A DNA stretch of 64,000 bases from NCBI RefSeq assembly GCF_030814655.1, contig NZ_JAUSVK010000001.1:3851001-3915000 (forward strand), read 5' to 3'. The notes below the pieces were generated by a model. That model did not search any database. It was not told the origin of the DNA and saw nothing but the letters and a program-made list of their open reading frames with translations. Position numbers and translations under genes: made by a program. Of this stretch, positions 42,083 through 49,830 are shown piece after piece. The stretch comes from Labrys monachus (GTDB lineage: Bacteria; Pseudomonadota; Alphaproteobacteria; Rhizobiales; Labraceae). Numbering within the stretch: position 1 is the stretch's first letter; each line of letters opens with the position of its first letter.

Positions 42083-43299
42083 GCGAGAACGAGCCCCCGA
42101 ACGAGCAAACGCCGCCCGACGATACACAGCCCTTGACCGGCGAGCCGGTCAGCGCCGCGCCGATGCGACTACGCGCCGAGCCGCCCCGTGTCACCCGGCT
42201 CTCGCGCAAGGTCCTCGCGGGAATCGGCCTTGTCGCCAGCGTAGGGCTCGGCGGCGCCCTCATCTATGCGCTTCAGACCCGTGATGGCGGCCGCCCGAAC
42301 GAGGAACTCTATTCGACGGACAACCGCTCGACCGCCGATGGGCTCGCCGGCTTGCCGCGTGACTACAGCGGCGTGCCTCGCCTTGGACCGCCCCTGCCAG
42401 GCGATCTCGGCCGCCCGATCGTCGGCGCACAGGAGCGGGGTCAGCCCGTTCCAACGCCTGGCATCGCCACCCCCAATCCCGGCATCGGTCCAGAAGAGCA
42501 GCGCAGACTGCAGGAGATCGAGACGGCTAGGACCAGCCGGCTGTTCTCGAGCACCGACACGCGCGCTGGAGCCTCGGTCGCGGCGTCCGCCGCCGCACCA
42601 CCACCAGCGCCCGATTTGGCGAGCCTCGGCCTTGCGCCTCCGCCGGCGACGCCCTCAGCGCAGGACCGCCAGAACGCCTTCCTCAACGCAGCCCCGGATC
42701 GCCGCACGGTCGCGGCAGATCGTGTCGCCGCGCCGGCGTCGCCGAACATCCTCCAGGCCGGCGCGATTATATCGGCCGCGCTCATCACCGGCATCAGGTC
42801 CGATCTGCCGGGCCAGATCACTGCGCAGGTTACCGAGAACATCTACGACAGCCCGACCGGCCGCATCCTTCTCGTTCCCCAGGGCACGCGCGTCATCGGT
42901 CAATACGACAACAACGTGCAGTTCGGTCAGAGCCGAGTGCTGCTCGTCTGGAACCGCCTGATCTTTCCGAATGGTCGCTCGATCGTTCTCGAGCGTCAGC
43001 CAGGCGCAGACGCCGAAGGATTCGCCGGCCTTCAGGACGGCGTCGACTATCACTGGTGGGATCTTGCGAAGGCGGCAGGGCTCTCGACCTTGCTCAGCGT
43101 CGGCACGGAGCTGGCCACAAACGACGACGATCGACTGATCAGCGCGATCCGCAACGGCGGGCAGGACACGATAAACGACGCCGGCCAGCAGATTGTGCGC
43201 CGTCAGCTTAACATCGCCCCGACCCTGACGATCCGACCGGGCTTTCCCGTGCGCGTCATCGTGACACGTGACCTCGTACTTGAGCCTTACGGAGGCTGA
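42079..43299 (+). CDS. trbI: TrbI (VirB10 type) core-complex protein
   Basis: A 406-residue protein. One membrane helix (VLAGIGLVASVGLGGALIYAL, about 45-65), a proline/alanine-rich periplasmic linker, and the VirB10 domain with GAIISAALITGIRSDLPGQI, VTENIYDSPTGRILLVPQGT and GVDYHWWD. It spans the periplasm and senses ATP use by the inner-membrane ATPases. Last trb gene; overlaps trbG by 4 bp. Confidence 0.95.
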   Translation: MSENEPPNEQTPPDDTQPLTGEPVSAAPMRLRAEPPRVTRLSRKVLAGIGLVASVGLGGALIYALQTRDGGRPNEELYSTDNRSTADGLAGLPRDYSGVPRLGPPLPGDLGRPIVGAQERGQPVPTPGIATPNPGIGPEEQRRLQEIETARTSRLFSSTDTRAGASVAASAAAPPPAPDLASLGLAPPPATPSAQDRQNAFLNAAPDRRTVAADRVAAPASPNILQAGAIISAALITGIRSDLPGQITAQVTENIYDSPTGRILLVPQGTRVIGQYDNNVQFGQSRVLLVWNRLIFPNGRSIVLERQPGADAEGFAGLQDGVDYHWWDLAKAAGLSTLLSVGTELATNDDDRLISAIRNGGQDTINDAGQQIVRRQLNIAPTLTIRPGFPVRVIVTRDLVLEPYGG

Positions 43300-43300
43300 A

Positions 43301-43528
43301 ATGACGAAGCTAAAACTCGGCGCGATCGCCGACGACAAGCCGGTGAAAGTATCTGTTGAATTGCCTGCGACCCTTCATCGGGACCTCACGCGATACGCTG
43401 AAGTCCTGAGCCAGGAGCATGGGGGGCCGATTCAAGATCCTGTTAGGTTGATCGTGCCGATGCTCGAACGGTTCATTGCGAGCGATCGTGGGTTCGCCAA
43501 AGCCAGGCGTATCGGCGTGGAAAAATGA
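43301..43528 (+). CDS. DUF2274 family protein
   Basis: A 75-residue protein (KLGAIADDKPVKVSVELPATLHRDLTRYAEVL...PIQDPVRLIVPMLERFIASDRGF). This ribbon-helix-helix-like family regularly ends trb operons in alphaproteobacteria. GGAGG precedes the ATG and it starts one base after trbI. A regulatory role for the operon is possible but untested as far as I know. Confidence 0.85.
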   Translation: MTKLKLGAIADDKPVKVSVELPATLHRDLTRYAEVLSQEHGGPIQDPVRLIVPMLERFIASDRGFAKARRIGVEK

Positions 43529-43565
43529 GCCGCATAACGAACCTCCAAATCGAAGAGCTTCCGTC

Positions 43566-44501
43566 CTAGCCGGAGCGTGTTCGAACTTCGCCGACCAGGC
43601 GATTTGTATCAGCAATCTTTTCCGCCAGGGCCAACAGACGCCGCAAGGCGGGATTTCGGTTGGCTGCCAACCATATAACGCTGGAGCGCACCACATCTGT
43701 GCTGCTCCCAATGGGGACAACGACAACGCCGGGATATTTTTCGCTGGCTGTCGAACTCCAGGTCAAGGTGATACCTAAGCCGCGAGCCACCAGGTTCAGA
43801 AGGTTCTCCCTACCGACCTGCTGGGCGACGATTTTCGGTCGAGACCCAAATTGCATGACTCTGTGAAGCAGATAGTCCTCAATATCGGGTCCGGCGCCTT
43901 CTGCATTGACGAGGAAGGTCTCGTCGCGGATGTCCGCCCAACTGATTTCCGTGTTGCGCGAGAACCGGTGATCAGCCGGAACGCACAAATAGATTGCCTC
44001 ATTCCAGAGGTGCTTTCTTTCGCACGCGAGGAACCTTGGCTCGCCCAGAATGAAAGCCGCGTCGAGGTGGCCATCCTGCACCTTCGCGGCATTGGCTTGT
44101 GAAGTGGATTCGTGAAGCTTGAGGGCGATGTTTGGATAGTGCTCAGTGAATGCGTCAAGCAAGGCCGCGAGCGAACCATGCGCCAGCGAGGCCGCTATCC
44201 CGATGCGGATCTGGCCGGCTTCGCCGCGCAGTGTGGTCGCAATGCCATTGATCGCGTCGTGGATTTGACTCGCGCCGATCGCCGCCTCACGCAGGAACCG
44301 TTGGCCTACCTCCGTCGGTCGCACACCAATCCGGCTGCGCTCAAACAGCAGGATACCTAGCCTTCTCTCCAGCAATTGAACCCGTCGGCTCACGGTCGAC
44401 TGCGAGAGATTCAAGACGAAGGCCGCGCGGCGGAAACTTCCTTGCTCGGCGACCAATACTGCGAATTTCAGGTGCCGCAGGTCCAAAGCGAGATCGCTCA
44501 T
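43566..44501 (-). CDS. LysR-family transcriptional regulator
   Basis: A 311-residue LysR regulator. The helix-turn-helix is EQGSFRRAAFVLNLSQSTVSRRVQLLERRLG, followed by the effector domain (GQIRIGIAASLAHGSLAALLDAF). The start MSDLALDLRHLKF (44501) is chosen for its normal LysR beginning; the frame extends 40 codons upstream. It converges on the trb operon end. It could regulate the trb operon or the nearby SDR gene; the sequence does not say which. Confidence 0.85.
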   Translation of the reverse strand: MSDLALDLRHLKFAVLVAEQGSFRRAAFVLNLSQSTVSRRVQLLERRLGILLFERSRIGVRPTEVGQRFLREAAIGASQIHDAINGIATTLRGEAGQIRIGIAASLAHGSLAALLDAFTEHYPNIALKLHESTSQANAAKVQDGHLDAAFILGEPRFLACERKHLWNEAIYLCVPADHRFSRNTEISWADIRDETFLVNAEGAGPDIEDYLLHRVMQFGSRPKIVAQQVGRENLLNLVARGLGITLTWSSTASEKYPGVVVVPIGSSTDVVRSSVIWLAANRNPALRRLLALAEKIADTNRLVGEVRTRSG

Positions 44502-44674
44502 TGGGTTCGCGTGAAGAGCACGCGACGCGGAGGCCATTTCCTCGATTGATAGTGCTCCATTGGTCGATGTGGGCGACGCCAGGCCGCCCCCCAAGGGCCA
44601 ACAAGGCTCGTTCATTCGCAAATTGACGCTCAGGCGATCGCTCGATGCGGCCCGACATTCCTAACGCGACGACG

Positions 44675-45640
44675 CTAAAAGCGCTCGCCAACGAGCGCCT
44701 CACTCTTTGTCCAAAGCAGCTTGGCGCGTTCTTGATCGAGCGCGTAGGACATCACCCCGTCGCGGAAGCCCGGAACATCATCAACGGGGGCAACTTGGCA
44801 ATCCTGCAAATAGCGGCCGCCGACCTCGTCGGCATCCGCAACGAAAGCGGCCCAAACCGAGGTCGCCGCCATTTGAGGAAGTGTCTTATATTCCATGGGC
44901 GCCAAGCCCGCGCCGGCGCGAGCCGCTGCGATGGATTGCCCCAACGCCGCCAGATCGTCCTGCGACAGATGCCGGGCCAGACCGGTGGGGCTGACGCCGG
45001 GCATCACGGCGCAGGCCCGCACGCCACGGTCGCGATGCCGCCGGTCGAATTCGACAGCGAACAAGGCGTTGGCAGTCTTCGATCGGCCGTAAGCGACCCA
45101 TCGATCATATTCCGTGTGTTCGAAGTTGGGATCATCCAGATCGACGTCGGCAGCGCGATGTCCGTTCGAGGACAGATTCACCAGCCGGCCATTATCGGCG
45201 ATCAGCGGAGCGATACGGTTGACCAGCAGGAAGTGTCCGAGATGGTTGGTGCCGAATTGGGTCTCGAAACCATCCTTGGTGCGGCCGAACGGCGTGGCCA
45301 TGACACCGGCGTTGGCGATGATCGCGCTGAACGTCCGACCATCAGCCATCAGCGTGTCCGCACAGGCCCTAACGCTTTGTAGCGAAGCGAGGTCAAGCTC
45401 AATCAGTTCCAGGCTGCCGCCGCCTACTTCGGCTGCCGCGCGGACACTGTCTGTTGCGCTCTCGGCCTTTGCGATATCTCGTGCAGCGCCCACGACGCGA
45501 GCTCCATGCGCGGCGAGCGCCCGCGCTGTTTCAACGCCGACGCCCGACGAAACGCCCGTCACGAGAACGCGTGATCCGTTAAGATTTATGCCAGCCAGAA
45601 CCTCGTCCGTAGTCGATTTCGCATCAAAACTTCCCGCCAT
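44675..45640 (-). CDS. SDR family oxidoreductase (retinol-dehydrogenase-like)
   Basis: A 321-residue SDR. The cofactor motif is TGVSSGVG, NAGVMATPFGRTKDGFETQFGTNHLGHF is typical of the WWOX/retinol-dehydrogenase-like SDRs, and the catalytic pair is YGRSK. Long C-terminus with YLQDCQVAP. Divergent from the AraC-type gene (45800) across about 160 bp, a common pairing in which the AraC protein activates the SDR. Confidence 0.88.
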   Translation of the reverse strand: MAGSFDAKSTTDEVLAGINLNGSRVLVTGVSSGVGVETARALAAHGARVVGAARDIAKAESATDSVRAAAEVGGGSLELIELDLASLQSVRACADTLMADGRTFSAIIANAGVMATPFGRTKDGFETQFGTNHLGHFLLVNRIAPLIADNGRLVNLSSNGHRAADVDLDDPNFEHTEYDRWVAYGRSKTANALFAVEFDRRHRDRGVRACAVMPGVSPTGLARHLSQDDLAALGQSIAAARAGAGLAPMEYKTLPQMAATSVWAAFVADADEVGGRYLQDCQVAPVDDVPGFRDGVMSYALDQERAKLLWTKSEALVGERF

Positions 45641-45799
45641 TCTCTCATCCTCAATTGATCCATAGGGGTCACGATCGGCGCACAGCCGATTTGCCTAATA
45701 TATTGCGTGGAGCAGAACCCGAGCGCCGGATTCGATCGATTGTTTGCCTATTTCGATCACCGATCTTGTCTTCGGCAGAGAATTGGTCAAAGTAGGGCC

Positions 45800-46699
45800 A
45801 TGCAAGATATGCTCAATCAGATGCGTGACAGGGTGTTGCGTCACGCCGACCCCATGCGCCGCGAGACCGCGATCCCCCGGCTTGGCATTGGTGTTCTGCG
45901 GCAACATAGCGTTCCAGCGACGACAATGTGCGGTCCTGGAATTTGCCTCGTGTTGCAGGGCGCTAAGCAGATGCTCGTCGGCACCAAACTGCTGCGCTAC
46001 AGCGCCGGCAGTTGCTTCGCCTCGCTGATCGAGCTGCCGACGACGCGCATCGTGTTCGAGACCGAGGGTAGGAAGCCGTATGTTGCGACCAGCCTGACGA
46101 TCGACCCCGCTCTATGCCTCGCGGTGCTGAGCGACCTTCCTGCCGCTCCGTCGAACAAGACGGTCCCGGCCTATAATGTCACGACGGTCTCCCGTGAATT
46201 GCTTGCGGCGTGGGATCACCATTTGGCACTCCTCGACATGCCGAACGACATCCCGGCTCTCGCCGCGCCCAGAGAGCGCGAACTGGTCTATCGCCTTTTG
46301 CAAAGCTCTCACGGCCCCCTGCTTCGGCAAATCGCCCGCGACGAGGGCAAGCTCGCGCAGGTGCGGCGGAGCATCGATTGGATGCGTCATCATTTTGCTC
46401 AGCCTTTACCGATGAAGGAGTTGGCCGAAATCGCGGGGATGAGCGTCCCATCCTTTAATCGTCACTTCAGGGCAGCGACTTCGACCAGCCCTTTGCAGTA
46501 CCAAAAGACACTCAGGCTCCAGGCCGCGCGCCGGTTGCTCGCAACCGATGCTGACGCCGCCCACGCGGCTTATGCGGTGGGCTATGAAAGCGCGTCGCAG
46601 TTCAGCCGCGAATATTCCCGCCTGTTCGGCCAACCACCCAAACAACATGCGTCCCAGTTGCGCGCAAACATCGGCGAGATTTCGAACATCATGATCTGA
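45800..46699 (+). CDS. AraC-family transcriptional regulator (AraC_N type)
   Basis: A 299-residue regulator. The N-terminal domain (RRETAIPRLGIGVLRQ...PGICLVLQGAKQMLVG) is the AraC_N effector domain; the C-terminal part has two helix-turn-helices (MKELAEIAGMSVPSFNRHFRAAT and ATDADAAHAAYAVGYESASQF). The 45800 ATG gives the usual family length; a GTG at 45707 is also open. Divergent from the SDR gene, which it probably controls. Confidence 0.87.
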   Translation: MQDMLNQMRDRVLRHADPMRRETAIPRLGIGVLRQHSVPATTMCGPGICLVLQGAKQMLVGTKLLRYSAGSCFASLIELPTTRIVFETEGRKPYVATSLTIDPALCLAVLSDLPAAPSNKTVPAYNVTTVSRELLAAWDHHLALLDMPNDIPALAAPRERELVYRLLQSSHGPLLRQIARDEGKLAQVRRSIDWMRHHFAQPLPMKELAEIAGMSVPSFNRHFRAATSTSPLQYQKTLRLQAARRLLATDADAAHAAYAVGYESASQFSREYSRLFGQPPKQHASQLRANIGEISNIMI

Positions 46700-46789
46700 T
46701 GCGCGTTCCTACGACGGCAGCGGCGCCGATAGGCCAGCAAATCCGCGAACGCTGCAGCCCAAACGGTGCGCCGGTGACGCCATAAGTCA

Positions 46790-47086
46790 TTAGGACGGGG
46801 GACCGCCCTCCGAGCCGCCCTTCAGCCGCTTCATGAACGCGCCGAAATGCGGGAAGAACTCCGCGAACAGAGGCTCACGGCGATGTCGCAGCATCACCTC
46901 ACTGAATAGCTTCAGGCCTATCGTAAATTCCGCTACCTCATCCTTCGGAAGGACTTGTCGAGCAGCGACCCGATCCACAAGTCCAAGAATCTCGTCGTGG
47001 TTTGTCACGTCGAAGGTCAGGCCTGCCTCGCTGACGGTATCCTCTGCACTCAGGCTCTGAACGGTCACGCGATAGGTATGTTGCAT
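46790..47086 (-). CDS. DUF3861 family protein
   Basis: A 98-residue protein starting MQHTYRVTVQSL; FDVTNHDEILGLVDRV, KDEVAEFTIGLKLFSEVML and FFPHFGAFMKRL are DUF3861 hallmarks. Function unknown. It is divergent from the MarR gene at 47167, with two operator-like dyads between, so it is probably the MarR target. Confidence 0.8.
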   Translation of the reverse strand: MQHTYRVTVQSLSAEDTVSEAGLTFDVTNHDEILGLVDRVAARQVLPKDEVAEFTIGLKLFSEVMLRHRREPLFAEFFPHFGAFMKRLKGGSEGGPPS

Positions 47087-47105
47087 CGGATGCGATCGAC
47101 TCTCA

Positions 47106-47146
47106 GTTGATGCTGTCAACTTACCCGATGGATTGATAGTGTCAAC
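47106..47146. promoter_or_regulatory. Twin MarR-type operators
   Basis: GTTGATGCTGTCAAC (47106-47120) and ATTGATAGTGTCAAC (47132-47146) are dyads of the form TTGA-N5-TCAA, 26 bp apart, each followed by a CCGATGG copy. They fill the 80-bp gap between the divergent DUF3861 and MarR genes. Confidence 0.65.
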
Positions 47147-47166
47147 CGATGGGTTAGAGTGCTGCG

Positions 47167-47610
47167 ATGGACGAACTAATCGATCTCCTCGCCGAGGTTT
47201 CTAGCGGCTTTCAATTGCGGCTCAACGACCTCAATTCGCCTCGCGAGTTAAAGCTCGCGCCGTTTCAGGCAAGGCTGCTCGCTGTCATCGGCCGACGCCC
47301 GGGATGCTCGCAGCAGGAGTTGGCGGCACGGACCGGTCGCGACAAGGCCCAGGTGGCGCGGACAATCAAGGAATTGAAGGCACGAGGATTCCTCGCTCGC
47401 TCTGCGCACGCATCCGATTGGCGATCGCACAGCCTGACCGTCACCGCTGAAGGAGAACGTGCCAGCGCACTCATTTCGAGAGACCGTGCGGCCTTGGGCA
47501 TCGAGACGACACTGGATCTCACGCCCGAAGAGCGGAGGGTTATGATCCAAGCGCTAGCGAAGATGAAACGGCGGCTGGTCGCGGTCGATGCCGGACCGGA
47601 GCGAAGCTAA
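47167..47610 (+). CDS. MarR-family transcriptional regulator
   Basis: A 147-residue winged-helix regulator: CSQQELAARTGRDKAQVARTIKELKARGFLARSAHASDWRSHSLTVTAEGE covers the recognition helix and wing. MarR proteins usually repress and are released by phenolic ligands or oxidation. Divergent from DUF3861 with two dyads between. Confidence 0.88.
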   Translation: MDELIDLLAEVSSGFQLRLNDLNSPRELKLAPFQARLLAVIGRRPGCSQQELAARTGRDKAQVARTIKELKARGFLARSAHASDWRSHSLTVTAEGERASALISRDRAALGIETTLDLTPEERRVMIQALAKMKRRLVAVDAGPERS

Positions 47611-47972
47611 TCGCCGTGGGAGGATGCCCTCCACATCAACGTCAAACCGACTTCGTCGCCAGATGGGCCGCGAAGTTGTGTCATGCCATTTAAGGAGATG
47701 GTGCGGGTGGTCGGAATCGAACCGACACTCCTTTCGGAACCGGATTTTGAAGTGAATCGCGGGTTCCACCGGGCTGAAATTCCATGGTTGGCGCCGCTTC
47801 GAACAATAGCCAAAGGGTCGGCCGCCGCTCCTAGACGACACTTGCCCGTTGAGACCACCCGTCCGATGTACACGCCATAGCCCGATATTACCGCACACGT
47901 TCACGCGTGGGCTTCAAAGCGGAGGATCTATCGCCTTCTATCTCCACAAGAGCAAAGAAGTGGAGATACGGT
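47611..47972. other. Gene-poor segment with a tRNA-Leu fragment
   Basis: Between the MarR gene and the AlpA-like gene. Apart from the tRNA-Leu 3' half (47699-47751) I see no gene; it probably marks a join between ICE modules and must carry the AlpA-like promoter. Confidence 0.45.
47699..47751 (-). pseudogene. 3' half of tRNA-Leu(CAA), cut at the anticodon loop
   Basis: Read on the minus strand: loop TTCAAAA with anticodon CAA, then TCCGG, a long variable arm (TTCCGAAAGGAG), T-arm GGTTCGATTCC and acceptor ACCCGCACCA with encoded CCA. The 5' half is missing: the bases before the loop do not pair with TCCGG, so the gene is broken exactly at the anticodon loop. Tyrosine recombinases often cross over there. 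This is therefore probably an attachment-site copy and not a working tRNA. Confidence 0.75.
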
Positions 47973-48242
47973 ATGAGCACTGCCCCACATGTCGCCCGAA
48001 GAACAATTCGCCGGCAGCAGTTACGAGAGATCGTACCGCTTGCCGACAGCACGATCTACGACATGGAGCAGCGGGGAGAATTCCCGCAGCGCTTCTATCT
48101 CACCTCGCGCTGCGTCGTCTGGGACTTGGCAGAGGTGGAAGCCTGGCTTGATGCTCGGCGTCATGCCTCTCGCGCAAATGCGATCAAACGTGCTCCAAGC
48201 CCTGACGTCAGGCTGCGCCGTTCGCGGCCCGTCAAACACTAG
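47973..48242 (+). CDS. AlpA-like DNA-binding protein (excisionase/regulator)
   Basis: An 89-residue protein: RRQQLREIVPLADSTIYDMEQRGEFPQRFYLTSRCVVWDLAEVEAWLDARR is an AlpA-type winged helix-turn-helix. AlpA proteins activate or direct P4-type integrases. GGAGA precedes the ATG. Its 3' end overlaps the convergent integrase gene by 11 bp. It gives the element a second excisionase-like gene besides the RdfS-like one. Confidence 0.85.
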   Translation: MSTAPHVARRTIRRQQLREIVPLADSTIYDMEQRGEFPQRFYLTSRCVVWDLAEVEAWLDARRHASRANAIKRAPSPDVRLRRSRPVKH

Positions 48243-49488
48243 GCTCCAACTCAAGCAATTCCATTGTAGCCGGGAGCAGCGTCGGACGATACTTCTGACC
48301 CAAGACCCAGGCGTCCAACATATTGGACCACTCCTGCATCATATGGCGGCGTTGATGCTCGTACTCCGCCTTGTTATAGACGCCACGCGAGGACCTTCCG
48401 TCCTCATGCGCCAAGCACTTCTCGATCCAGTCGCTATTGAAGCCCAGCTCGTTCAGCAGGGTAGAACCTGTGCGTCGTAGGTCATGGACAGTGAACGGTT
48501 CGAGCGGCAGCCCCTCTTTTTTCGCTCTGACGACGACCGCTGTCGTTATCCGATTGAATGTCGCCCGCGACATCGGTGCGTCAGCGTCGTATCGCGAAGG
48601 AAGGACATAGCGCGAGTTACCCGCGCAAGTTTTCAGCGCGACAAAGATGTCCACCGCCTGCTCCGACAGGTAGACGTTGTGTGCCTTCGACCGCTTCATT
48701 CGCTCTTTTGGGATCGACCAGACAGCGTTCTCGAAATCGACCTCATCCCACGTCGCGTCCTGCAACTCGCTTTTTCTGACCATCGTCAGAAGGAAGAGCT
48801 TCATTCCCAGCCGTATAGTCGGCAGGGTCGGGACATGCTCGAGCTGACCGAGCATGACGCGGATCTCCGCGGGTGATAGCGAACGATCCTTCGGTACGAA
48901 GGTTGCGATAGACGCGGGCCCAACTTCATCCGCCGGGTTGGCGACCTTCTCGCCATGCAAGATCGCGAACGCAAAGATCAGCTTCACGATATCCCGCACA
49001 TGGACGGCTGTAGCTGGAGCACCGCGATCCTTCACTTTTCCGCACATCATGCGGAGATCGTCAGGCGCGATCTCCGACAGGAGCCTGTTTCGGAATGTTG
49101 GCAAGATGTCGCGCTCGTAGATGGAACGCCGCATAGCCCGCGTGCTGTCGGCCATACGCGACTCTTGGAACCACTTTTCGCCGAACTCGCCGAACCGCTT
49201 CGCCTCTTTCAGTCGACGCTTGTCGTGCTGCTTCTCTTGAGCAGGCGACCGTCCCTCTGAAATGGCCCGCTTCGCATCGATCAGCTTCTCGCGAGCCCTG
49301 GCAAGCGAGAGGCCGTCGGGGCCGTATCGACCGAGCGTCAGCGTCTCGCGCCGTCCGTTGAGTCGATAATCGTACCGGAACACGATCGCACCTGACGGCT
49401 GGACCACGACGTACATACCGTCACGATCACTCACCTTGTACAATTTCTTCTGTGGCTTCAGTGCCTTAACCGCTGTGTCAGTAAGCAT
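48232..49488 (-). CDS. int: P4-type tyrosine integrase
   Basis: A 418-residue site-specific recombinase. The N-terminal DUF4102-type arm-binding domain is LTDTAVKALKPQKKLYKVSDRDGMYVVVQPSGA; the catalytic domain shows R in LTMVRKSELQ, HDLRR, and the C-terminal LAHEDGRSSRGVYNKAEY with the tyrosine. ATG 49488 follows GGAGG. It starts 318 bp from the guaA stop codon, so guaA is its probable attachment gene, as known for several P4-type island integrases. Repeats for its arm-binding domain lie between. Confidence 0.92.
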   Translation of the reverse strand: MLTDTAVKALKPQKKLYKVSDRDGMYVVVQPSGAIVFRYDYRLNGRRETLTLGRYGPDGLSLARAREKLIDAKRAISEGRSPAQEKQHDKRRLKEAKRFGEFGEKWFQESRMADSTRAMRRSIYERDILPTFRNRLLSEIAPDDLRMMCGKVKDRGAPATAVHVRDIVKLIFAFAILHGEKVANPADEVGPASIATFVPKDRSLSPAEIRVMLGQLEHVPTLPTIRLGMKLFLLTMVRKSELQDATWDEVDFENAVWSIPKERMKRSKAHNVYLSEQAVDIFVALKTCAGNSRYVLPSRYDADAPMSRATFNRITTAVVVRAKKEGLPLEPFTVHDLRRTGSTLLNELGFNSDWIEKCLAHEDGRSSRGVYNKAEYEHQRRHMMQEWSNMLDAWVLGQKYRPTLLPATMELLELEPSV

Positions 49489-49531
49489 GGGGGCCTCCAA
49501 ATCTGTCCAAAAACAGCAGAGAGACGCCAAT

Positions 49532-49690
49532 TATACCGTCAGGCCAAAACGGGGAGCGCTATAAGCGAATTTCCCTCGTTTTTTCAAATATTTACGGCCA
49601 AAAACTATACCGTCGGCAGCTCTCTTAGCCGTGACGGTATAGCGAAATCTCTGATCGAACAAGCTCCCCCATACCGTCCTCTATACCGTC
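49532..49690. repeat. Five ATACCGTC repeats, candidate integrase arm-type sites
   Basis: TATACCGTC at 49532-49540, 49606-49614 and 49682-49690, its inverse GACGGTATA at 49633-49641, and CATACCGTC at 49670-49678. They fill the gap between the integrase start and the guaA 3' end. Arm-type sites for the N-terminal domain of a P4-type integrase are expected here; they may also autoregulate int. Confidence 0.65.
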
Positions 49691-49800
49691 AAATCGGAAC
49701 GCTGCCCCTCGATAGATCGTGATAGACGATGCGAGATTTATTGTTGTTATTCAGCTAGTTAGGTAGTACTATGGCGTACAAACGGATACTGCCGGAGGGG

Positions 49801-49830
49801 TAAAAATTATTCCCACTCGATTGTTCCCGG
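49801..49830. other. Probable attachment-site core in the guaA 3' end
   Basis: The last codons of guaA (reverse strand of TTATTCCCACTCGATTG) form the junction of island and chromosome. Known guaA-specific islands use this conserved C-terminal coding stretch. The second copy that would prove it is not in the window. Confidence 0.5.

Larger units (their letters stand above)
1..49806. mobile_element. Integrative and conjugative element (left end outside window), integrated at the 3' end of guaA
   Basis: The region holds every part of a conjugative element: tyrosine integrase and AlpA-like factor, RdfS-like excisionase, RepA with iterons, ParA/ParB-like genes, MOBP-type relaxase, TraG/VirD4 coupling protein and a full trb mating-pair operon. 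The gene set and the QseC/QseM/FseA/RdfS-like control genes match the ICEMlSymR7A family of alphaproteobacterial ICEs (family knowledge). The right boundary is inferred from the integrase lying next to the guaA 3' end, a known island hotspot. The left attachment site is not in the window, so total size is unknown. Confidence 0.85.

Noticed and set aside
1-49806. CRISPR array or Cas genes accompanying the Tn7-like element
   Set aside because: I looked beside the transposon and in ICE gaps: no regularly spaced repeats with unique spacers and no Cas-like protein. The iterons number only three and lack spacers of CRISPR size.
1-49806. TraR/TraI quorum-sensing pair expected with a QseM-like antiactivator
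   Set aside because: No LuxR-type regulator or acyl-homoserine-lactone synthase is present in the window; they may be to the left or missing.
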